Positions 14,587-20,446 of a stretch of DNA of 27,419 nucleotides are shown here, one piece after another (position 1 is the first letter of the stretch; each line of letters starts with the position of its first letter). The notes below the pieces were generated by a model. The model made no database searches and was not told the DNA's origin. It was given only the letters and a program-made list of their open reading frames with translations. The stretch comes from CAYLXN01 sp964586855. Lineage in GTDB: Bacteria > Patescibacteriota > Saccharimonadia > Saccharimonadales > Saccharimonadaceae. The position numbers and the translations under genes are program-made. Location of the stretch: the NCBI GenBank assembly GCA_964586855.1, contig CAZPHO010000009.1, forward strand, positions 1 through 27,419, read 5' to 3'.

Positions 14587-15045
14587 CTAGAAAAATCTCA
14601 CGGTTACTATTGCGACGATAATAAAGCTAGTTAAGACAGCTACCGCCATTAGTTGGAATTTTATTGCTTCTCGAGCTTGGATTAGTTGAATTAAGTTGCC
14701 GGTTCGTCGAGCATGACGCCAAATCGAATATTGACTTCGAATAATCCTCACTCGTGGTGCGATCAAGGCTAAGGTTAAAAAACTACAATAGCCGAGTAAT
14801 AGTTGACTGTTCAGCAACCAAGCACCTTCATACAAGCGACACAAAGCATAACCACCCAACCACAGCCCAACTAGTGTTGTTCGTCCAATCCGACCAGCGT
14901 CAAATTGATTAATAGCATCAGTCATTTTTTGCAGCCAGCTTGCTGGTCCTTTAGTTTGGTTGGTCGTAAATGATAGCCCAATCGTTGGGCCTGTCAAACC
15001 AAACACCAAGACAAATAAAATCAAAACTCCCAGATTGAGCTCCAT
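14587..15045 (-). CDS. Hypothetical membrane protein, 152 aa
   Basis: An SD AGGAGG about 10 nt before the ATG (15043-15045) supports the start. Hydrophobic segments lie near residues 5-24, 57-75, 79-97 and 130-150, so three or four transmembrane helices are likely. A basic stretch (RVRIIRSQYSIWRHARRTG) lies between the third and fourth. No catalytic motif and no recognised family. The gene is transcribed away from der, from a back-to-back promoter, and converges with the pseudouridine synthase gene. The ORF and its translation signals are convincing; the function is unknown. Confidence 0.8.
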   Translation of the reverse strand: MELNLGVLILFVLVFGLTGPTIGLSFTTNQTKGPASWLQKMTDAINQFDAGRIGRTTLVGLWLGGYALCRLYEGAWLLNSQLLLGYCSFLTLALIAPRVRIIRSQYSIWRHARRTGNLIQLIQAREAIKFQLMAVAVLTSFIIVAIVTVRFF

Positions 15046-15106
15046 CGCCTCATCCTCCTCTAGTCTATTTTTTGAGAACTTCTTCGGTTATTGCGAAGAT
15101 ATTTAA

Positions 15107-15135
15107 ACTATAACTTGATTTGACTTTGGCGTCAA
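15107..15135 (-). promoter_or_regulatory. Promoter of the 152-aa membrane protein gene
   Basis: On the minus strand: TTGACG (15130-15135), a 17-nt spacer and TATAGT (15107-15112). The leader of about 55 nt contains the hairpin TCTTCG/CGAAGA (about 15081-15099) and a strong SD. Confidence 0.6.
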
Positions 15136-15156
15136 TCTCAATTCCGGTGACCAGTC

Positions 15157-15165
15157 TGCTATAAT
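15157..15165 (+). promoter_or_regulatory. Extended -10 giving a leaderless der mRNA
   Basis: TGCTATAAT (hexamer 15160-15165) ends 7 nt before ATG 15173. No SD is present. Confidence 0.65.
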
Positions 15166-15172
15166 TAAAGTC

Positions 15173-16510
15173 ATGAGTCAAAAACTACCAACCATTGCCA
15201 TTATCGGGCCAGCCAATGCTGGCAAAAGTTCGCTATTCAACCGATTGGTCGGCTACCGACAGGCCATTGTCGCCAAAGAAGCTGGCACCACCCGCGATAA
15301 TGTCATGGCTCGCCTTGAGCTTGACGGCCGCAGTTGCTGGTTAGTTGACACCGCTGGCTTCAAGGATCCAGCAGACGACTTCGAAACTACTATTCAGGAC
15401 CAAATCACCGAAGCCACCGAATTGGCCGACGTGATTATTGTCCTGCTCGATTCGAGTCTTTATCCCAGTCAAATCGAGACTGACCTGGTGCGTAAAGCTC
15501 AAAAATCAACCAAACCAGTAATTTTGGCCCTTAATAAATCTGATCTCAAAAACAGCCTGACTTTAGATGAATTTTATAGTCTCGGCGTCCAACATATGCT
15601 CAAAATTTCAGCAGCCCACGACCGTGGAATTGATAAATTGGTTGATTTGATCGTGACTAACTTGCCTTCAGCCGAAACTCAAAGTCCGGCCGCCAGTTCG
15701 ACCGACTTCAAAATCGCTTTAATCGGCCGACCCAACGTCGGCAAGAGTTTTTTGTTTAACACTCTAGCCGGCAAGCAACAAGCGGTGGTTTCGAACGTGG
15801 CTGGTACCACCCGCGACCTCAACCGCATCCAAGTCCGCTATCATAGCCAAGCTATTGAGCTGATTGACACCGCTGGAGTGCGTCGCCCTGGCAAGCAAGA
15901 GCAGGGGATTGAGAAATTTTCCGTCCTCCGGACTTTGAGCGCGATTGAAGAGGCCGACATTTGCCTGCTGGTGATTGATGGCACCGAATACGCCACTCAG
16001 CTCGACCAAAAACTAGCCGGCATGATTGACGAAGCCGGACGGGGGATGGTTGTTGTGGTTTCCAAAAGCGACTTAATCCCGGCCGAAGTTGACAAAGATC
16101 AGATGATTAATCGGACCGCTGATCGCTTAAAATTTGCGCCTTATGCACCATTAATTTTTACCTCCAGCATCACTGGCAAAAATGTTGCTAAAATTTTTGA
16201 GCTAGCGACGGAAATTATGAGCCGTCGTCAGCAAAAAGTCCCAACCACTAAGCTCAATCAGATTTTAGCCGACGCCAAGCGCCACCATCCACCGGCTGGA
16301 CTCAAAAACACCAATCCCAAACCGCGCTACATCGTTCAGACCGATACCAATCCACCCTGGTTTGTGGTTTATGGCTCTGACTTGGGCTTGCTCCACTGGA
16401 GCTGGAAGCGCTATCTTGATCGCACTGTGCGCGAAGCGGTTGATTATACCGGCACGCCGATTAAATTTTCCTTCATCAATAGCAATTCTAAAACTAAACC
16501 AAAAAGCTAA
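15173..16510 (+). CDS. der: Ribosome biogenesis GTPase Der (EngA)
   Basis: A 445-aa protein with two tandem GTPase domains and a C-terminal KH-like domain, the diagnostic layout of Der, which acts in 50S subunit assembly. G domain 1: GPANAGKS (12-19), DTAGF, NKSDL. G domain 2: GRPNVGKS (near 185), DTAGVRRPGKQEQG with the family's RRxG segment, and SKSDL. Two small departures are visible: the first P-loop reads GPANAGKS rather than the usual GRPNVGKS, and the second G4 motif has Ser in place of Asn (SKSD). The C-terminal domain (about 360-438) includes NPKPRYIVQTDTNPPWFVVY. The start codon is nearly the transcript start. The gene ends within a GC-rich hairpin. Confidence 0.97.
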   Translation: MSQKLPTIAIIGPANAGKSSLFNRLVGYRQAIVAKEAGTTRDNVMARLELDGRSCWLVDTAGFKDPADDFETTIQDQITEATELADVIIVLLDSSLYPSQIETDLVRKAQKSTKPVILALNKSDLKNSLTLDEFYSLGVQHMLKISAAHDRGIDKLVDLIVTNLPSAETQSPAASSTDFKIALIGRPNVGKSFLFNTLAGKQQAVVSNVAGTTRDLNRIQVRYHSQAIELIDTAGVRRPGKQEQGIEKFSVLRTLSAIEEADICLLVIDGTEYATQLDQKLAGMIDEAGRGMVVVVSKSDLIPAEVDKDQMINRTADRLKFAPYAPLIFTSSITGKNVAKIFELATEIMSRRQQKVPTTKLNQILADAKRHHPPAGLKNTNPKPRYIVQTDTNPPWFVVYGSDLGLLHWSWKRYLDRTVREAVDYTGTPIKFSFINSNSKTKPKS

Positions 16511-16530
16511 ACCCCGCTTATAGCGGGGTT
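16510..16530. terminator. GC-rich hairpin between convergent genes
   Basis: AACCCCGC (16510-16517), loop TTATA, GCGGGGTT (16523-16530), beginning at the last base of the der stop codon. It has the same CCCCGC/GCGGGG stem core as the cupin terminator but no long T-run on either strand. It may act weakly in both directions for der and the convergent 166-aa gene. Confidence 0.55.
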
Positions 16531-16545
16531 GTTGGTGATCACCTC

Positions 16546-17046
16546 CTAGTTGTCATTTTGTTCGTAATACGGCGCGTCATCATCCATCCAGACGTCGGGC
16601 GCCGTCGAGCGGTGGCTGCTATCGCTGCCGTTACCGCCGTCACTTGATTGACTACTCCCGGCAAAGGGGACGTGCAGCTCATCAGCCACTACATAGCCTT
16701 CCTTCGGCTGAGACTGGCCAGTAGAGACTGGCTCAACTTTAGGCCGCCGGATCTGACCATGCTTCATGACCAACTGATCAATCCACCCCAGAAATCGGGC
16801 TAGATCATCCGTTAGCTGGCACTGGCTATAACGCCACAGCACTTTAGCGCCGATGGCACTACCAGCCAGGGACAAAACGAATCCCCACCAGCTAGCTGTC
16901 AGCACCGCCATAACCAGCACGACGCCAGCCAGGCCGTAAATCAGTTTGCGGCTGAGCGTCATCGCACTGTTGAAGCGCTGGTCAACCAGCAACGTATAAC
17001 CGACAGCGCTTCCTAGTGCCACGGTTATGATCACCTTAATGATCAT
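16546..17046 (-). CDS. Hypothetical membrane protein with acidic tail, 166 aa
   Basis: The start is strongly supported: AAGGAGGTG 6 nt before ATG and a consensus promoter upstream. Hydrophobic segments near residues 3-20, 35-50 and 52-72 suggest three transmembrane helices. After residue 75 comes a short amphipathic part (LARFLGWIDQLVMKHGQIRR), then a Gly/Ser/Asp-rich acidic tail (SSQSSDGGNGSDSSHRS, DVWMDDDAPYYEQNDN). By eye the coding sequence looks more GC-rich than the neighbouring genes, which may mean a different origin. It is divergent from gpmI and convergent with der. No family is recognised. Confidence 0.8.
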   Translation of the reverse strand: MIIKVIITVALGSAVGYTLLVDQRFNSAMTLSRKLIYGLAGVVLVMAVLTASWWGFVLSLAGSAIGAKVLWRYSQCQLTDDLARFLGWIDQLVMKHGQIRRPKVEPVSTGQSQPKEGYVVADELHVPFAGSSQSSDGGNGSDSSHRSTAPDVWMDDDAPYYEQNDN

Positions 17047-17083
17047 TGCCTTTCACCTCCTTTTTTGTTCAGGCAATACTTTT

Positions 17084-17112
17084 ATTATAACATTTTTATT
17101 ATTTTTAGTCAA
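17084..17112 (-). promoter_or_regulatory. Consensus promoter of the 166-aa gene
   Basis: On the minus strand: TTGACT (17107-17112), exactly 17 nt, TATAAT (17084-17089), also preceded by TGT as an extended -10. This is among the best matches to the sigma70 consensus in the window. Confidence 0.7.
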
Positions 17113-17141
17113 GATAGCGCTTCTGGTTTTCGAGCTCAATA

Positions 17142-17150
17142 TGGTATAAT
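17142..17150 (+). promoter_or_regulatory. Extended -10 giving a leaderless gpmI mRNA
   Basis: TGGTATAAT (hexamer 17145-17150) ends 5 nt before ATG 17156 and 8 nt before the second ATG at 17159. The spacing places the transcript start at or beside the first codons. Confidence 0.65.
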
Positions 17151-17155
17151 TTTAG

Positions 17156-18664
17156 ATGATGAAACCATTATTGTTACTGATTTTAGATGGATTTGGCATC
17201 GCTGAGCCAAGCAACAATAACGCCATCTCTCAGGCCAACATGCCTAATTATGACAGCCTGTGGCAACAATTCCCGCACACTCAGCTCGAGGCCTCAGGCC
17301 GAGTCGTCGGCTTGCCCGATGGTCAGATGGGCAACTCTGAGGTCGGACATCTCAGTATTGGCGCCGGTCGGACAGTCAAGCAAACTTTACTTGAAATCAA
17401 TGATATCATCGCTAGCAACCAACTTGAAAACCAGCCAGCCCTAGCCAAAGCTTTGCATGATGCCAGCCTTAAGCCAGATGGTCGCCTCCAGCTAATTGGC
17501 CTAGTGTCTGATGGCGGCGTCCACTCTGACATCAACCATCTCAAAGCCTTAATCAAGCTAGCCAAAGCCGCTAAAATCAGCCAAGTTTTCGTCCATGTGA
17601 TCACTGATGGCCGCGATACTGACCCGCAATCAGGCTTAGAGTTCGTTCAGGAGCTAGACTTATTCATGATCGAGCAAAAAATCGGCAAAATTGCCTCAAT
17701 CGGCGGTCGCTATTACGCCATGGACCGCGACCAGCGCTGGGATCGAACCGAGCTAGCCTACCAAGCAATCGTCGACGGCGAGGGCGAAGCATTTACCACT
17801 GCTGAACAGGCGATTGAAGCCAGTTATAACCAAAACGTCACTGACGAATTTATCAAACCAGCCGTCATTGATCCGAGCGGTAAGTTGGCCGCCACCGATA
17901 CCGTGATTTGCTTTAATTTCCGGCCCGATCGGATGATTCAGTTAACCCAGAGCTTAACCGCCAGTCAATTTGACTATTTCAAGCGACCAATCTCCAAATT
18001 CAACCTCTTAACCATGACCGAATACCAACCCAATCTCAATGCCAAAGTCATCTTCCCCAAAACTAGCGTCAAGCAAACCCTTGGTGAAATTCTGGCTGAA
18101 CATCAACTCAAACAGCACCGAGTGGCGGAAACCGAAAAATACGCCCACGTGACCTACTTCCTAAATGGCGGCCAGCACAATCCTTTCACTGGCGAAAAAC
18201 GGACTTTGATTGAATCACCCAAAGTCGCCACCTACGATCTACAGCCAGAAATGAGTGTCCAAGGTGTTAGCCAAGTGATTATCGACGACCTAAGCGCTGG
18301 CGAAAGTCAGGTTATTATTGCTAATTTTGCCAACCCCGACATGGTTGGCCACACGGGCAATATCCCAGCTACCATCGCCGCTCTTGAGGCGGTTGACACC
18401 GAACTCGGACGAGTAGTCAGTGCCCTAACTCAGCACGACGGCACCATGATTCTGATCGCCGATCACGGCAACGCCGAGGCGATGCGGAGCGATGACGACC
18501 AGCCACTAACCGCCCACACCACCAACCCGGTTCCGTGCATCGTTACCCGCGCTGATATCAAACTGCGCCCTCGAGGCAGCCTAATTGACGTCGCCCCAAC
18601 GATCCTCGATTTGTTAAACCTCGAACAGCCAAAACTAATGACAGGAAGGAGTCTAATTCAATGA
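17156..18664 (+). CDS. gpmI: 2,3-bisphosphoglycerate-independent phosphoglycerate mutase
   Basis: 502 aa, normal length for the metal-dependent iPGM that interconverts 3- and 2-phosphoglycerate in lower glycolysis. Alkaline-phosphatase-fold motifs are present: LLILDGFG (7-14), the phospho-serine loop GQMGNSEVGH with Ser61, a VHSDINHL segment, DGRDTDP, the GRYYAMDRD segment, and the C-terminal metal site ADHGNAE. The start may be Met1 or Met2 (MMKP), both compatible with the promoter. The final codons overlap pth by 4 nt (ATGA), so the two genes are translationally coupled. Confidence 0.97.
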   Translation: MMKPLLLLILDGFGIAEPSNNNAISQANMPNYDSLWQQFPHTQLEASGRVVGLPDGQMGNSEVGHLSIGAGRTVKQTLLEINDIIASNQLENQPALAKALHDASLKPDGRLQLIGLVSDGGVHSDINHLKALIKLAKAAKISQVFVHVITDGRDTDPQSGLEFVQELDLFMIEQKIGKIASIGGRYYAMDRDQRWDRTELAYQAIVDGEGEAFTTAEQAIEASYNQNVTDEFIKPAVIDPSGKLAATDTVICFNFRPDRMIQLTQSLTASQFDYFKRPISKFNLLTMTEYQPNLNAKVIFPKTSVKQTLGEILAEHQLKQHRVAETEKYAHVTYFLNGGQHNPFTGEKRTLIESPKVATYDLQPEMSVQGVSQVIIDDLSAGESQVIIANFANPDMVGHTGNIPATIAALEAVDTELGRVVSALTQHDGTMILIADHGNAEAMRSDDDQPLTAHTTNPVPCIVTRADIKLRPRGSLIDVAPTILDLLNLEQPKLMTGRSLIQ

Positions 18665-19224
18665 AATTAATTATCGGTTTGGGCAATATTGGCGATGAGT
18701 TCGCTGACACTCGTCACAATATCGGCTTTATGGTCGTCGACGAACTAGCGCGCCAAAAAGACCTCAAGTGGACTCACAAGGCCAAATTCCGAGCCATGAT
18801 TGCTGAATATAAAAATGAAGATGGTGAAAAAATTATCTTAGCTAAACCGACTACTTTTTACAATTTAACAGGCGTAGTCGCCCAGACAATTGGTGATTTT
18901 TATAATATTAATTTCGGCCGTGATTTATTAGTTGTCCACGATGACTTAGCGATTGATTTTGGAACCATTAAAATGCGTACCGCTGGCAGTTATGGCGGCA
19001 ATAAAGGCATAAGATCGATCATCGACAGTGTTGGCCCCCAATTTCGGCGAATCAAAATTGGCACTAAAAACGACCAGCTTGAACTGGTCACGCGCACGGA
19101 GTTTGTGCTCCGGCATTTTTCCAAAGAAGAATTAAACCGACTAGAAGAAATTATGCCTGAGCTTGGTCGTTTAATTGATACATTTATCGAGGAGAACTTT
19201 ACCGACACGAAAATAATTTTCTAA
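18661..19224 (+). CDS. pth: Peptidyl-tRNA hydrolase
   Basis: 187 aa, typical Pth length. It releases tRNA from stalled peptidyl-tRNA. LIIGLGNIGDEF (3-14) has the substrate-binding Asn8, TRHN has catalytic His19, and VVHDDLAIDFG has the conserved Asp (94). The loop that in E. coli reads GGHNG (His113, Asn114) is here GGNKG (112-116), so both side chains differ while the rest of the active site is intact. ATG 18661 overlaps the gpmI stop. An RNA gene on the opposite strand terminates 3 nt beyond the stop codon, so the two transcripts converge. Confidence 0.96.
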   Translation: MKLIIGLGNIGDEFADTRHNIGFMVVDELARQKDLKWTHKAKFRAMIAEYKNEDGEKIILAKPTTFYNLTGVVAQTIGDFYNINFGRDLLVVHDDLAIDFGTIKMRTAGSYGGNKGIRSIIDSVGPQFRRIKIGTKNDQLELVTRTEFVLRHFSKEELNRLEEIMPELGRLIDTFIEENFTDTKIIF

Positions 19225-19226
19225 CC

Positions 19227-19478
19227 AAAAAGCGTCAGGTAAGGGTGGGCATCACCTGACGCTATTTGACCCTTCAACTCACCATGTGTGGCTCTCCAGA
19301 AGAGATTTTCCTAAGAAGCGTGACCCACCTCACAATATAGGGGTCCGCCGGTTGAAGGGGTTATCGCGCACATCAAAACACATCAAAAGATCAGAGAAAG
19401 AAATACTTACCTTGGTTGATGCACGCTAAACATTTTTTGTGGTGCGATTGATGATTCTCTCAAGGACCATCAATAACA
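19227..19478 (-). ncRNA. Unidentified structured RNA, about 250 nt
   Basis: Read on the minus strand, this gene-free stretch has a consensus promoter, no ORF of note, extensive pairing and a classic terminator. The 5' part folds at ATTGATG/CATCAAT (19447-19453 with 19468-19474). A tandem 10-mer (19369-19388) lies in the middle. The 3' domain is closed by a perfect 9-bp long-range helix, GTTGAAGGG/CCCTTCAAC (19351-19359 with 19270-19278). The terminator stem follows. The usual signatures of RNase P RNA, tmRNA and SRP RNA were looked for and not found. 6S RNA is a possibility from size and promoter strength, but the 5' and 3' ends do not pair into the expected rod. Confidence 0.6.
19231..19263 (-). 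terminator. Terminator of the structured RNA
   Basis: A perfect 10-bp stem, AGCGTCAGGT (19231-19240) with ACCTGACGCT (19254-19263). On the minus strand it runs into T5 (A-run 19227-19231 on the plus strand). On the plus strand no T-run follows, which fixes the orientation. Confidence 0.8.
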
Positions 19479-19484
19479 CTGCAT

Positions 19485-19513
19485 ATTGTAGCACAGTATT
19501 AAATAAATGTCAA
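19485..19513 (-). promoter_or_regulatory. Consensus promoter of the structured RNA
   Basis: On the minus strand: perfect TTGACA (19508-19513), 17-nt spacer, extended -10 TGCTACAAT (hexamer 19485-19490). This is the best -35 in the window and implies high expression, starting near 19478. Confidence 0.75.
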
Positions 19514-19542
19514 CTATTAAATCACTTATTTGTTAAAAAATC

Positions 19543-20406
19543 ATGAATATTGTCGAAATTAAACCTAAAGAGCAGCTTTTTACAGAGGGATTGGTTGAAA
19601 TTTTCAATCCACCCGAAAAATTGTATTTGCTGGGCGAATTGCCTAAAAATCGACCGCCGACGGTGGCTATCGTTGGCTCACGCAAACCAACCGCTTACGG
19701 CAAAGAAATGGTTCACCGAGTAGCTTTTGACCTAGCCAGCAGGGGAGTTTTAATTATCAGCGGACTAGCTCTGGGAGTTGATGCTTTAGCTCACCGAGCC
19801 TGCCTCGAGGCCAAAGGAACAACCATGGCTATTCTAGGGTCGGGACTAAACAACATTACACCTCGCACTAACATCAACCTAGCCAAGCAAATCATTACTG
19901 CGGGCGGGGGAATCTTCAGCGAATATCCATCAGCAGCCCCAGCCATGCCGTGGCAATTCCTCGAGCGCAATCGAATCGTTAGCGGCCTAGCTGATGCTGT
20001 GATTGTCATCGAAGCCGCCAAGCGCAGTGGCACGCTCTCGACCGCCGCTCACGCCTTGGCGCAGGGAAGGGATGTTTTCGCCGTGCCTGGCAATGTCACC
20101 AGCCCTTTATCCGAAGGCTGCAACAATTTAATCAAACAAGGCGCTAATTTATTAACTTCAGCCGATGATGTCCTAGAGCGACTCGGATTGCAATCACCAG
20201 CCAGCCAGCAACAAACCAAACTCCCAATCAGCGCCGACCCAGTCGAGCAGCAAATCATCGATCTGATCTATAGCGGCCAAACTGACGGCGAGGCCATCTT
20301 AAATCAGCTCCAGGTCGACGTCAGTCAATTCAACCTAGCCCTAACTATGCTCGAAGTTAAAGGCTTAATCAAGCCCCTGGGCGCCAACAAATGGAGCCGC
20401 AGCTGA
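19543..20406 (+). CDS. dprA: DNA-processing protein DprA (Smf)
   Basis: 287 aa. In natural transformation DprA binds incoming single-stranded DNA and loads RecA. The Rossmann-like core is clear: VAIVGSRKPTAYG (about 41-53), LIISGLALGVDALAHRACL, AILGSGLNNITP, FSEYPSAAPAMPWQFLERNRIVSGL, KRSGTLSTAAHALAQGRDVFAVPGN and EGCNNLIKQGA. The C-terminal 60 residues form the winged-helix domain found in many DprA proteins (VEQQIIDLIYSGQTDGEAIL). The N-terminal SAM-like domain of long forms is reduced to about 35 residues. It ends in TGA, two bases before the extended topA frame begins. With the pilin gene it hints at DNA uptake. Confidence 0.96.
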   Translation: MNIVEIKPKEQLFTEGLVEIFNPPEKLYLLGELPKNRPPTVAIVGSRKPTAYGKEMVHRVAFDLASRGVLIISGLALGVDALAHRACLEAKGTTMAILGSGLNNITPRTNINLAKQIITAGGGIFSEYPSAAPAMPWQFLERNRIVSGLADAVIVIEAAKRSGTLSTAAHALAQGRDVFAVPGNVTSPLSEGCNNLIKQGANLLTSADDVLERLGLQSPASQQQTKLPISADPVEQQIIDLIYSGQTDGEAILNQLQVDVSQFNLALTMLEVKGLIKPLGANKWSRS

Positions 20407-20430
20407 TTTGCAACTAGAGCCAAAAAGCTT

Positions 20431-20436
20431 TACAAT
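20431..20436 (+). promoter_or_regulatory. -10 element of topA
   Basis: TACAAT at 20431-20436 ends 10 nt before ATG 20447. It supports that start over the upstream TTG (20408) or the ATG at 20435, which lies inside the hexamer. Confidence 0.4.
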
Positions 20437-20446
20437 GTCATCCAGC

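Noticed and set aside
10444..16530. The CCCCGC/GCGGGG hairpins at 10444 and 16510 as a dispersed repeat element
   Set aside because: Only the stem core is shared; loops and flanks differ, and both sit right after genes, so independent terminator-type hairpins explain them.
19369..19388. Tandem 10-mer CACATCAAAA as a CRISPR or VNTR seed
   Set aside because: Only two copies with no spacer; it lies inside the structured RNA. No CRISPR-like repeats were seen in the window.
19227..19478. RNase P RNA, tmRNA or SRP RNA as the identity of the minus-strand RNA
   Set aside because: The RNase P GAGGAAAGUC-type core, the tmRNA 3' TTCGA arm with CCA end, and the SRP GGAAGG/AGCAG loop are not seen. The question is left open for a covariance-model search.
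20408..20446. TTG 20408 or ATG 20435 as the topA start
   Set aside because: Neither has an SD, ATG 20435 lies within the TACAAT hexamer, and homologous proteins begin at the MKNLVIVESPAK segment encoded from 20447.
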